Shown piece after piece: positions 1-10,232 of a DNA stretch of 64,000 bases (position 1 is its first letter; each line of letters starts with the position of its first letter). Origin of the DNA: Benincasa hispida. Taxonomy: Eukaryota; Streptophyta; Magnoliopsida; Cucurbitales; Cucurbitaceae. Location of the stretch: contig NC_052350.1 in assembly GCF_009727055.1 (NCBI RefSeq), positions 24,791,933-24,855,932 of the forward strand, given 5' to 3'. The position numbers and the translations under genes are program-made. Below the pieces are notes generated by a model. That model ran no database searches. It had not been told where the DNA came from and saw nothing but the letters and a program-made list of their open reading frames with translations.

Positions 1-608
1 ATGATAACTGATGGATAAAATGAAAATCGTTTTCAATTTTTCACAATGCGATCATTAAGCGATTGAGATTCATATGATCAAAAGAATTAGCTAAACGATA
101 GCTTGAGAGCATACACGAACATGTAACGAGTTTTCTATACAATAGTCACTTGTTTTCTAAACGATCGAGTACTCAGTCTATACGATAGACTATAGTCATC
201 TCCCACTTACTCGATCGTTTACACAATCTGTCAAATTCCTTCTACCCTCTACCAAATCCTACAGAGCCCACAACTCTCGGATTCTCACACTGAGAATACC
301 AAGGTAGCCTTCTGGTGGTATCTTCTTACTATTCGAGGGACAAGTGAGATTTGTTCTTGTTTGAAGAGATTGTTGAGGTGTGACGTTCATGTTGGTGAAC
401 GATCATGCTGTTACATCGAGGGAATGAGAAGAATAGTTCTTCAAGGGTGAGTTCTCTTGATCCTTAATATTTTCTTTTTGTAGCATGCTGTAATTTAGAG
501 TTTTTGCATAACTATTACTGTTTGATTGTAAATGTGTATGTTCTATCACAATAGGGTTTGGAACGATCTCGCTTCTGCTCACTGGTCTCTTTGATAAAAG
601 TTCTTTCA
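1..608 (+). repeat. Copia-1 5' LTR, 3' portion only
   Basis: Aligns along its length with 28541-29150 and ends ...TTCTTTCA where the 3' LTR ends ...TTCCTTCA. The PBS follows two bases later. Roughly the first 1.4 kb of the LTR lies left of the window. It contains several degenerate CGATCG-centred palindromes, such as CTAAACGATCGAGTAC near 157-172. Confidence 0.92.
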
Positions 609-610
609 AT

Positions 611-622
611 TGGTATCAGAGC
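611..622 (+). other. Primer-binding site, initiator tRNA-Met (Copia-1)
   Basis: TGGTATCAGAGC is complementary to the 3' end of plant initiator tRNA-Met. It starts two bases after the LTR terminal CA, the standard position for minus-strand DNA priming. Confidence 0.92.
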
Positions 623-882
623 CAGGTTGTTCTGATAGTCCAAATTCCATTGATGCATCAAATTACATTTACGGTCTTGGTGGATTTTATGTAGTCTGTA
701 ATACGTTTAAATGTTAGATGTAGTTATGGATGTGAATCAATGGATGTTTCAGGATGGTTGCCTCTATTTGTTAAAGATTTCTTTATTTTTCAAGTACATT
801 TGTAAGGGTCCCTGTGTTTTTGAGCATAATGATAATGCTACCGAGTCTGTATTCAAAGTGTTTGAGTTTGTGAGAGTCGTTC

Positions 883-999
883 ATGAAGAAGCTTCAGCAC
901 ATGAAGATGTCGTTCTCATCGTGGAAGAAGACCAAGAGTTGGTTGCGTGGTGTAGCCCAGGCTAAACGATCGTTTAGATTTGGCTACGCGATCGTGTAG
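883..999 (+). CDS. Possible 38-residue leader ORF in Copia-1 (hypothetical)
   Basis: An ATG-initiated frame of 38 codons, lysine- and arginine-rich (starts MKKLQHMK, ends FGYAIV), lying in the leader before the palindrome array. It runs into the first two palindromes, so the array is partly translated in this frame. The related Copia-3 copy at 49851-49928 keeps the same frame without an indel and shares ESF-KKLQ at the left and KTK-WL-VA at the right, but has GTG for ATG and a TAA near the end. No known domain is recognised. It may be an upstream ORF of the element or chance; two copies are weak evidence. Confidence 0.22.
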   Translation: MKKLQHMKMSFSSWKKTKSWLRGVAQAKRSFRFGYAIV

Positions 1000-1345
1000 A
1001 AAAGTTCTACCCGATCATATAGTATTTGCTAAACGATCACATGGCTGATGTTGAGCGATCGGGTAAAGTGTTTACTCAGTCGTGTTGTGTTGGCTACTCG
1101 ATCGTATAGACGCTGAGGTAAACAATCGTTGAGGTTTTAATACTCGTAGCATGGTAGGCGCGCGCACTAAACGATTGAGTCAGCCAGCATGCTTCATCGC
1201 ATAATCATTGGCTACTCGATCACTTGGTATACGATACTTGATGCTTGCTTTGCGATTGTTTAGACGATCATGCTTCACCGTATAGTTGTCGTCTACTTGA
1301 TCGTTTAGGCATGTGTTACACGATGTGTGCTGCACGATCGAATGG
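962..1345 (+). repeat. Array of degenerate 16-bp palindromes (CTAAACGATCGTTTAG type)
   Basis: A perfect 16-bp palindrome, CTAAACGATCGTTTAG, lies at 962-977. Variants with the same CGATC core and a TAG/TGG-type right arm follow at irregular spacing of about 20-45 bp, for example CGATCGTGTAG (989), CGATCATATAG, CGATCACATGG, CGATCGTATAG, CGATTGTTTAG and TGATCGTTTAG. Spacing and flanks differ from copy to copy, so this is not a head-to-tail satellite. Similar arrays occur near 49930-50400 and antisense near 62280-62500. Confidence 0.75.
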
Positions 1346-2408
1346 CCTTCATGTTTCATCGCATTGTCATAGGCACAAGATCCATGCTAAACATTCGTTT
1401 ACTCTCATTCAGCGTCATTAGATGATCACAAGGAGCTGCTATATGATCAAAGGAACGATGCTTCACCTGAACAATTGAAGACCCAGTTCACCTATTTGAA
1501 CCGGTTGGCTCTTTTTTTTTTTTTTTTGTAATAGATAGTTTTAATTTTTCTGATTTTTGGGGCTAATCATCCCAGTCCATTGATTCTTGATGAATGTACA
1601 TGTGATGTATGTTTATTTTTATATGTCATACAGTATGCCATATAGTTTTTTAAAATCCACCATAGGTTATACATTTGTCATGCATCATCTCTATATTGTA
1701 AGAGTTATGATATAGTAGCTTGCATAACTAAATTACTTTAAAGCATGCTCATGCATCATGTAATATAAGAGTTATAATATATGTATGCATTAAGCATATC
1801 CATGCACCATCTTTATATTATAAGTGTTATAGTATAAGGATGTATGAAAGCATGTATGCTTGGTTCATTACCTAGTCTAGCTTAGCAATGTGAATGATCT
1901 TAGTTGTTTCTTTTATTCGAGTTATATTAGAAATTAAAACTAAAATCAATAAGAAAGACATGCATGCAAACTTAGGTTTAATCTGGTTTTAAAAGAGTTT
2001 TAAAATTTGATTGAGATAGACCTAAGATCACGATTCTAATGAGATTAGAAACGTAAGTTTAATCTTTTAATCGGTTTAATAGGATTAAATTGATTAATAA
2101 AAGATTAAATATGTACCAAATCTATGCTATAAGGGACCTTTTGTCTAAGGCGGTTTTGTCTAGGCTGGGGTATTTAAGGTGACGGAAACAGAACACCCCT
2201 ACCTGGGAACCTACCTGGAAAGGTGAATTAGATAGATTTAATGCATGTATGCAAATTCAACGATAGTCTGTTAAAGTGTGACTTGATTCGAACTTGTTTA
2301 ATTATCAAAGAGTTGTTTTTTGAGCAAATTAAACTCACACTTAGATAAAATCAGTACCCGGATTCTCTAAGTTAATGAATCCCTAGGTAGAACATTCAGT
2401 GGGAGGTG

Positions 2409-2413
2409 CTTGG
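2409..2413. other. Target-site duplication, left copy (Athila-1)
   Basis: CTTGG lies directly before the TGAT start of the Athila-1 5' LTR. The same five bases lie directly after the ATCA end of its 3' LTR, at 22594-22598. Confidence 0.95.
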
Positions 2414-4234
2414 TGATAACGGGCAGACATGCACATTATTACAGTGCTAAGTTATTAAATAATGAAGGTTTCCGTTTATAAAATATGTTAGATTGCATCC
2501 AAAAAACATTAAGTTCATAACATTGCGGTCGCACGTTCATCACATAGAAATAGCTAATTTTTGTATTTTTATGTAGAATATGCGTTGACACAAGGTGAAA
2601 AGTGCGATCACAAGAAATCAACGGTTGAGTGTAGCATACCGCAAGGCTTTGCGGTGATTTGTGCTCGCAAACATCTGTTCAAGAAGGATTTGCCACATAG
2701 AGCCAGCGCAACTTGGTGGGCGATCTTGGGTGAAAGGCATAATTAATCACGATGGGACAGAAAGCTGATGACAGTCGAATCCGAATTAAGTTGACAAGCC
2801 GCTAACGATAACAAGTACACTCAGCTTTTTGGTGACAAATATTCGGCGCATCAGTCAGAGAATTAAAGCCATCCCATCTGTGTAATTATAAGAGAGAAGC
2901 CATCTTTCACCCCGAAGGCTCTATAAATATCGAAGGCAACCTTCAGAAAAGGGGTTCAACAAGTTCGAAGAGTTGGAGAATTTTTCCTTAGATAGTTTAG
3001 CCTTGTTCTTAGATTTTCTTTTATTTTAAGGCGAAAGCGAGAGAAGGAGATTGTGCCTATAGATCGTTCCGGTAAACTTGGGAGAGTGCCGGAAGCTTCA
3101 AGATGAGAGAGAGGGTCAGTTCCTGTGGAAGCAGGAATATCTTTTGAACCGAATAGAGTTGACAGTGTAAAAGCCTTGGGAAGCAAGGGATTGCTACCAG
3201 GCTCTCAATCCTTATCTTCCATTGTTATTTTGTACTCAAGCTCATTTATAGAAATGGAATTTACTATTTTATATCTGTTCATTCTCTGTTTATTACGCAT
3301 GAGTAGCTAAATCTGTTGAATGGGTTTAGAAGCACTTAGCTAGAATAACTGGGTATCTTCATTCTCTGTGATTATCTTGTATTATGTATGCTTCATTCGT
3401 CCATTAGAGATACTCGGGAGGGTAGTCTAAGGACAAGATCTAGGCTTGAAAAAGTCAGGTTAGAATCTAGGCTCGGGAGAGTCAGATTAGAATGCATAAT
3501 CAAGAGATAGGAGCTCAGGAATAAGCATTATTTGCTATTAACGCATCATATGCATCCTAGAGATAGGATATGATTGTGTGCTGTCATCTTGTTTTTATGT
3601 GCATCTTGCATCATCACATAGGAAAAGAGTAGATACTTAGGAATAATCTCTATGGACACTTTTGCATTGAACACATGCGTCCTAGACTTAGAAGCACCGC
3701 ATTTGCATTGGAAAATGATTTTTTGTTGTATGAGTGTAGCATGATCGCATAGTCTGACGCATTCCCAGGTAACGCTAGTTAAAGACCTTCTCAACTCGTT
3801 CATCCGTATACTCAGTGCATCCATCGCATAATCAAACTTTTCTCAAACCGCCGTATTTATTTATTTCATTACCACAACCAACAACACCAAACAACCATTT
3901 GAGTTACCGGTTACTGCAAAGTCTTCGTGAAAAATTATCACCGCATATACTCAGTGCATCCATTGCATAATCAAACTTTTCTCAAACCGCCGCACTTATT
4001 TATTTCATTACCACAACCAACAACACCAAACAAATATTTGAGTTACCGGTTACTGCAAAGTCTTCGTGAAAAATTATCACTGCATATTATTTTCCCAAGT
4101 CCCTGAGTTCGACCCTGTACTTACCAGGAAACTCAGTGGGGTTTATACTTGGATTCCACTGAGAAAACTTGTTGCTCAATGCAATTCCATCACCGCATTT
4201 CATTCCATATTTTCACCTCATACATAACGCATCA
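2414..4234 (+). repeat. Athila-1 5' LTR (1821 bp)
   Basis: Starts TGATAACGGG and ends ACGCATCA, followed six bases later by the tRNA-Asp PBS. Its first 570 bp and last 430 bp match the 3' LTR (21699-22593). The middle segment, about 2990-3790, has no counterpart there. Parts of that middle, such as the CATGCATCCTAGA motif near 3550, resemble the Athila-2 LTR near 13920, so it looks like genuine LTR deleted from the other copy. Confidence 0.92.
3807..4084 (+). repeat. 139-bp tandem duplication inside the Athila-1 5' LTR
   Basis: 3807-3945 and 3946-4084 are head-to-tail copies, both starting TATACTCAGTGCATCC, with only a few differences. The 3' LTR has one copy, so the duplication postdates or escaped the copying that made the two LTRs. 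Confidence 0.92.
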
Positions 4235-4240
4235 AGTTTT

Positions 4241-4258
4241 TGGCGCCGTTGCCGAGGA
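4241..4258 (+). other. Primer-binding site, tRNA-Asp (Athila-1)
   Basis: TGGCGCCGTTGCCGAGGA matches the complement of the tRNA-Asp 3' end with one mismatch (GAGG for GGGG), six bases after the LTR. Confidence 0.88.
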
Positions 4259-4447
4259 CTTCGGCACATCAGTGTGTTAACAGTAATTTTCTGATTTCTT
4301 TACAGCTCTCAATCTCTGGCGAATTACGATCTGAAGATTGAGAGGATGTTCAGATGAAGACTAAGAAACAGTCGCCAACCACAACAACGAGATAAAGATG
4401 ATATGGCGGAGTAGCCTGGAAACGAAGCACCAAACGAAAACAACATC

Positions 4448-5527
4448 ATGGTGAATCCAATCCTCTTGAAAAACGATCGTAATAGGTCCATTAGGGACTA
4501 TGCAACGCCAAACCTCTATGATTTCTCTCCAGGAATCATGAGGCCTGCCTTTGATGGAAGCCAAATCGAAATGAAATCGGTGATGCTGCAGATAATACAG
4601 ACTGCAGGACAATTCGGAGGACGGCGTGGTGAAGACCTGCATGCCCACCTCCATAACTTTATAGAAATTTGCAATATTTTTGTGTTCCTAAACATCTCTA
4701 TCGAAGAAGTTCGACTAACTCTGTTTCCATTTTCTCTGTGTGATCAGGCAAGAAAATGGGCGTATTCCCTCGAGCCGGGAGAGATCACTTCATGGGAACA
4801 GGTACTAGAGAAGTTTATGAAGAAATATTTTCCACCTACTGAGAATGCTCGACGAAGGAAACTAATCACCAATTTTGAACAAGACATGGACGAATCACTT
4901 AGCGATGCCTGGGCGAGGTTTAAGAGATTGCTCAGGGACTATCCATACAACGGATTACCAAATTTTCTTCAAATGGAAATCTTTTATCACGGTTTAAATC
5001 CCGCTTCGCAGACCACTGCCAATGCGGCAGCCGCTGGTGGTCTGCTAGACAAAATGTATGACGAGGCTAAGAACATCTTGGATCGCATCTCTAAAAATCA
5101 TGAGGATTGGAGAGAGAGCGATCAGAGACAGAGAATAAAGGATCACGATGCAAACAATGGTGCTATTGCTTCACTACAAGATCAGATGACCGCAATGATG
5201 AATCTAATTCAAGGAATTTCGATCAACAACCCAACACCGCAGAATGGGCAAGTAAACACAATTAATCAGAATACCGCAAGGTGCGCGACTTGCGATGACG
5301 GACACGCAATGGAAGAATGCCCACAGAACTCACAGTCTATTTACTTTGTGAAAAATAATCCATTTTCTAACACCTATAACCTCGGGTGGAGAAACTACCC
5401 CAACTCTACATGGAAGAATCAACAGCAGAATTTCCAATCTGTGGCGCAAAAAGAAGGGCCGCCTAGATTTTTCCCACGAAATAATGGTCAGACAAGCAGT
5501 CAAGCCAGTAGCTCACAACTGCCGTAA
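4448..5527 (+). CDS. Athila-1 Gag (capsid/nucleocapsid-like), apparently full length
   Basis: An uninterrupted 359-codon frame. The capsid-like part (about residues 70-215) has the retrotransposon-gag pattern: the ARKWAYSLEPGEITSWEQ block, then F-KKYFP, and LSDAWARFKRLLRDYP. A hydrophilic linker follows, then a Cys/His cluster near residues 278-290 (CATCDDGHAMEEC), which fits a C-x2-C-x4-H-x4-C zinc knuckle. Family knowledge: Gag packages element RNA into virus-like particles. The first ATG is used, but sequence upstream may belong to it. Protease does not follow: within 240 bp of the stop the chromovirus begins. It is the least damaged coding segment of Athila-1. Confidence 0.85.
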   Translation: MVNPILLKNDRNRSIRDYATPNLYDFSPGIMRPAFDGSQIEMKSVMLQIIQTAGQFGGRRGEDLHAHLHNFIEICNIFVFLNISIEEVRLTLFPFSLCDQARKWAYSLEPGEITSWEQVLEKFMKKYFPPTENARRRKLITNFEQDMDESLSDAWARFKRLLRDYPYNGLPNFLQMEIFYHGLNPASQTTANAAAAGGLLDKMYDEAKNILDRISKNHEDWRESDQRQRIKDHDANNGAIASLQDQMTAMMNLIQGISINNPTPQNGQVNTINQNTARCATCDDGHAMEECPQNSQSIYFVKNNPFSNTYNLGWRNYPNSTWKNQQQNFQSVAQKEGPPRFFPRNNGQTSSQASSSQLP

Positions 5528-5766
5528 TCTTCTTCCTTAGAAAGCTTGTTGAAGCAGTATATAGAGAAAAACGAAATTGTGCTTCAAAGCTAGGCGACGT
5601 CCATCCGCAATCTAGAATTACAGATGGGCCAGATTGCGAGTGAGTTAAAGAACAGATCGTAAGGGACCCTGCCGAGTTCAACAAAACTCCAACGCAACCC
5701 GGGGGGATCAGGTAAAGAGCAATGTTAAGTCATGACATTGCGGAGTGGAAAAACTATGGAGGGAGA
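5528..5766 (+). other. Short post-gag remnant of Athila-1
   Basis: Athila-1 sequence between the gag stop and the chromovirus 5' LTR. It contains short broken frames and no recognisable protease. The five bases before the inserted LTR (GGAGA, 5762-5766) should be the chromovirus target duplication, but its right copy is lost in the deletion at 13285. Confidence 0.55.
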
Positions 5767-6571
5767 TGATATGACTTCAACTATCCATTACATGTACCTA
5801 AAGGACCAATTACAAGAAGCAAGGCAAAGAAGATTCAAAAGGCATTCACATTACATCTTCAAAAACTAGCAAATTCACAAGAACCGACAAATAATTTTGA
5901 GACCAAAGTTTTACATAATGTTAGTTCAATGAGTCAAGAAGAGAATGACATGAAGATGGCATGGGAAAAGTCCTATAATTTGGAAGATGACACGGGGGTA
6001 AAGAAAAGTGTGCAAATTTTGTAAAGAAAATGTTGTCAAGTGTGTACTGCATGGGGAAATGTGATGTCAAACCTTGTCAAACGTGCATATCTACTTTGCC
6101 ACCTTCTAGAAGAGATATGTAAGGCAATTTGAAGACTTTCTACATTCCTAGTTTTGCATTTGGACTTATAATTTAGTATGCAATTAAGTTTCAAGTTTCT
6201 AGGTGTTATTTTCTACAATTTGCAATTAATTGTATTTGAATTACTTTTGAGTTTCTTGCATCCATGACCATTTGGCCTATAAAATAGCTTGTAATGTTCT
6301 TCAAAACTCAAATTATCAATAGTGAAAAGCTTGTGCTTATTCAAACCTTTGGTGTTGTCTTTTTCTTTCAAATCTTGCTTTAGATTTGATATTTAAATCA
6401 ATTCATTGGATTAGTCTTGATCAAACTAATTCTGGAGTGAGTTGTCTTAGGATCTAAGAGTGACCATCATAGATTCTAAGTTTGATCTAAGTAGCTTTTT
6501 TTGTGAGTGTTTGCAAGGATCCTAGAAGGACCTCTAGCTTTGCATCCAACAAGCATCGCAGACGCTTACCA
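5767..6571 (+). repeat. Chromovirus 5' LTR (805 bp)
   Basis: Starts TGATATGACTTC and ends GCTTACCA, two bases before the PBS. The first 283 bp match 13000-13285. That shared part encodes the pol tail described at 13004. Confidence 0.9.
6278..6287 (+). promoter_or_regulatory. TATA box in the chromovirus 5' LTR
   Basis: CTATAAAATA about 290 bp before the LTR end, in the position expected for the element promoter. The corresponding part of the 3' LTR has been deleted. Confidence 0.55.
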
Positions 6572-6573
6572 TT

Positions 6574-6588
6574 TGGTATCAGAGCATT
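6574..6588 (+). other. Primer-binding site, initiator tRNA-Met (chromovirus)
   Basis: TGGTATCAGAGCATT, two bases after the LTR terminal CA. Confidence 0.92.
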
Positions 6589-7109
6589 CGTTCATCGTTC
6601 TTGGCCGACTTTAGAGGTGTTATCTTTACTTTGTTTCAACTTATTTTATTTCACTTTTTTTTTTCATAGCAATTGCTTACATCTTATAACAAGACATACT
6701 ACACCTTTTCTTCAAAACTTCTTCAAATCAGCTTAGATCTTAAAGAAAAAAAAAGTCAAAAAAAAAAAGTCAGCAAAAAAAAAAAAAAAAAAAAAGAAGA
6801 AGAAGAAAAGAAATCAAAGATCTAAAGCACATGAAAGTTTCTTGTAATTCATTTGAGAAAAAAAATCCAAATTTATTTTATTTTTAGCCTAAGTTTAGTT
6901 ACTCTAGTCTTAGTTTGTGAGAGTTGATAATTTTGAATTGGTTTTTTTTTTCTTTTTATCAAACTTTTAGTGAGATTGCACAAAAAATATAAGCCAACTC
7001 TTACATCTTTGACCTAGTACCAAAAGCCTACCCTTGAGTGATAAACACGAGTGTTCTTGAGTGAAATTGGTGAGAAGTGTGGTGAGGTCCTTTTATTACT
7101 AACTTTAAA
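6589..7109 (+). other. Chromovirus leader
   Basis: AT-rich leader with T and A homopolymers (A run near 6774-6795). No coding frame is recognised. It is repeated with indels after the gap, from 7903. Confidence 0.6.
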
Positions 7110-7877
7110 ATGTCATGGGGTGAAGGAGTACCACAAGTACAAGATACTAATATGGCTATTCTTCAAGCCATTTAAGGCATGATGGAAATGATGAGGGAAG
7201 ATAGGCAAGAAAGAAGGGCACAACAACAAAGAGTCTTACAAGAAGACGAGGGAGTAATTGACTTTGTTGAACAAGAAATACAAATTGGAGGAAGAGGAAA
7301 CATGAGAGGAAGAGGAAGAAATAATTTGCACCTTAGATGAGGAGAAAGAATCCATGAAGATAAAGATAGTGGAGTCAAGCTCAAAATTCCACCATTTTGT
7401 GGAATGTCGGATGGGAGGCATACTTGGAATGGGAAAGGAAGATAGAACATGTGTTTGATTGCAACACATTCAGTGAGAATAAGAAGATGAGACTTGCCAT
7501 TGCCGAGTTCACTAACCATGCGGAAAATTGGTATCAACATCTCAAATCTGAGAGAAGGAGGAAAGAGGAGGATCCCATTGAAACTTGGGAAGAACTTAAA
7601 GAAGCCATGAGAAAGAGGTATATTGCAAAACATTATGAAAGAGATTTGAGAACTAAATTGCAAGTTTTGAGGCAGGGAACAAAAAGTATAGCTGGATATT
7701 ATCAAGAGATGGAAACTTTGATAGAAAGAGCAAATATTCAAGAAGAAGAAGAAGACACCATGTCTAGATTCCTTGGAGGTTTAAATCGAGAAATTGCTCA
7801 TATCATTGATAGATATCCTCAACTATACTTGGAAGATATGTATCATTATGCAATCAAAATTGAAGTACAATTGAGAG
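7110..7877 (+). pseudogene. Chromovirus gag, broken and cut by an assembly gap
   Basis: The ATG at 7110 opens a frame beginning MSWGEGVPQVQ, stopped by an in-frame TAA near 7170 and another stop near 7338. After a frame change at about 7397 a clear retrotransposon-gag domain runs to the gap: AYLEWERKIEHVFDC, then FTNHAENWYQHL, TWEELKEAMRKRYI and LRQGTKSIAGYYQEME. Family role: the capsid of the particle. The frame runs into the 25-N gap at 7878. The copy after the gap repeats this region with many extra indels. Confidence 0.75.
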
Positions 7878-7902
7878 NNNNNNNNNNNNNNNNNNNNNNN
7901 NN
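7878..7902. other. Assembly gap, 25 N
   Basis: Exactly 25 N, the same length as the gap at 62163, so a fixed-size placeholder rather than a measured distance. Sequence on its two sides is not contiguous: the right side restarts at the equivalent of about 6640. Confidence 0.98.
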
Positions 7903-8372
7903 CTTTGTTTCAATTATTTTAATTCACTTTTTTTTTTCATAGCAATTCTTACTATTTATAAACAAGAACATACTACACCTTTCTTTCAAAACTTCTTCAA
8001 ATCAGCTGTAGATCTTAAAGAAAAAAAATCCAGCAAAAAAAAAAAAAAAAAAAAAAGAAGAAGAGAAAAGAAATCAAAGATCTTAAAGCACATGAAAGTT
8101 CTCTGTAAATTCATTTAGAAAAAAAATCAAATTTATGTTTTATTTTTAGCTAAGTTTAGTTACTTCTAGTCTGTTAGTTTGTGAGAGTTGATAATTTTTG
8201 AATTGGTTTTTTTTCTTTTTATCAAACTTTAGTGAGATGCACAAAAAATATAAAAGCCAACTCTTACATCTTGACCTAGTACCAAAAGCCTTACCCTTGA
8301 GTGATAAACCGAGTTTCTTTGAGTGAAATTGGTGAAAAGTGTTGGTGAGGTCCTTTGATTACTAACTTTAAA

Positions 8373-8435
<63 letters not shown>

Positions 8436-10232
8436 AAAAAAAAAAAAAAAATTGTCAGGGTGAAGAGTACCACAAGTCAAGGAATACTATATTGGCTATT
8501 CTTCAGCATTTAAGGCATTGATGGAAATGATGAGGAAGATAGGCAAGAAAGAACGGGCACAACAACAAGAGTCTTACGAAGAGACGAGGGGAGAATTGCT
8601 TTGTGAAACAAGAAATACAAATGGAGGAAGAGAAACATGAGGGAAGAGGCAAGAAATAATTGCACCTTAGATGAGGAGGAAAGAATCCATGAAGATAAAG
8701 ATAGTGGACAAAAAAAGCTCAAAATTCCACCCATTTTGTTGAATGTCGGAGGAGGCATACTGGAATGGGAAAAGGAAGATAGAACATGTGTTGATTGCAA
8801 CACATTCAGTTTGAGATTAAGAAAGATGAATCTTGCCATTGCCGAGTTCAACTAACCATGCGGAAAATTGGTATCAACATCTCAAATCTGAAGAAGGAAG
8901 GAAAGAGAGGATCCCATAAACTTGGGAAGAACTTAAAGAAGCAATGAGAAAGAGGTATATTGCAAAACATTATGATTAGAGATTGAGAACTAAATTGCAA
9001 GTTTTGAGGCATGGGAACAAAAAGTAAATAGCTGGGATATTATCAAGAGATGGAAACTTTGATAGAAAGAGCAAATATTCAAGAAGAAGAAGAAGACACT
9101 CATGTCTAGATTCTTGGAGGTTTAAATCGAGAAATTGGGCTCATATCATTGCAATAGTATATCCTCAACTATTGGAATGATATGTATCATTATTGCAATC
9201 AAAATTGAAGTACAATTGGAGGAAAAGGACATTCCCAAGAGGATATATTCTAAAGCTAATATCTTTTCATGATATTCTATGTTTGGAAACAAGGATGTTT
9301 TTGGTGAATAGGGTGAAGCAAAGGGGAAGTTTGTGGCTCCTAAAAAAGTGGAAGCCGGTAGCACCAGTATAAAAAGAATGAAGCTTCAAAAGGAGGAAAG
9401 AAAGAATCTAGTTCCATTCAATGTTAGAAAGTGCAAAGATTTAAGGCACATGTGAGCAAGATTGTGTCAATAAAAAGTCTGTCATATACAGAAAAAAGAA
9501 TTATTGATTTAGAAGATGAATGTGATGAACAAGTGGGCAGTCCTTGATGAAGAAATCTGAAGCCTGTTGAGTGAGCTACATGAAGAAGGTAACTCCATAT
9601 CCTTATTATTGCAAGAAGAGACTAATGTGCAAAATTAAGGAGGAGAAAGTTGAAGATCATACAGAAACTTATTTCAATACAATGTGCTTGATTGGAAGGA
9701 ACCCCATGTAGCTTGGTGAATTGATAGTTGGACCTTAAGGTGCACAAATGTAGTAAGTAGTTTATTGTAAAAAGATTCAGCTTTACTACTCGCCATCCCA
9801 AACCATATAAACTTCAATGGTTACAAAAAGAGAATTGAGGTAAAAACTCCCAAGTTCTTATTTCTTTACTTTGGGAGATATAGGATATGAAGTCTTTGCG
9901 ATGTAGTACCTATGATGCGGGTGATATGATATTGGGTCCGACCGTTAGGCAATATGATAAGAAGTCACATTATTGATGGTTTGCTGAAACAAGTACACAT
10001 TTATTTTGAATGGGAAAAGGTTTACTTTGCTCCATTATCTCCATATGAAGTGCAAATCGATCAAAGTGAAATTAGAAAGAAAAAAAAAAGAATTGAGGAT
10101 TCAAGAGAGGAGAGAAGAAAGTAGTTTAAAGAGATGAACGAAAAAAAAGAGAAAATTGAGGGGGTAAGGTGAAGTGAAAACCTAAGAGAGAAAAAATAGT
10201 GATTTGAGTAAAAATAAGAAAGAGTGTGAGTT
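7903..10232 (+). pseudogene. Second, error-rich copy of chromovirus leader and gag, then gag-protease remnant
   Basis: 7903 to about 9220 repeats 6640-7877 (leader, gag start, gag domain) with many one-base insertions and deletions, so no frame is long. The gag start is split by an A run of 59 plus 17 bases at 8375-8451. From 9230 to about 10060 the sequence continues into the nucleocapsid and protease part. A degenerate zinc-knuckle region lies near 9420-9475 and a K/E-rich linker at 10080-10200, but no intact protease motif is seen. I think most of the damage here is sequencing error, not decay, because sequence quality improves abruptly near 10080. Confidence 0.65.

Larger units (their letters stand above)
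623..2408 (+). other. Copia-1 leader, left half
   Basis: Untranslated leader between the PBS and the Athila-1 insertion. Joined to the right half (22594-23284) it makes a leader of about 2.5 kb before gag, which is long for a Copia. It holds the palindrome array near 962-1345, a possible small ORF (883-999), a T run near 1513-1528, and AT-rich sequence from about 1600. A longer open frame at 711-965 overlaps the small ORF in another frame and has no recognised domain. No standard gene is seen. Confidence 0.7.

Noticed and set aside
962..1345. Classical satellite DNA
   Set aside because: Palindromic cores recur but spacing and flanks are irregular, with no constant monomer length.
7172..7741. 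189-codon minus-strand frame opposite chromovirus gag
   Set aside because: It is the reverse of a clear Gag domain, is rich in Ser, Leu and Pro as expected from A/G-rich sense codons, and resembles no protein.
8229..8480. Phe-rich minus-strand frames
   Set aside because: Translations of the long A tract only.
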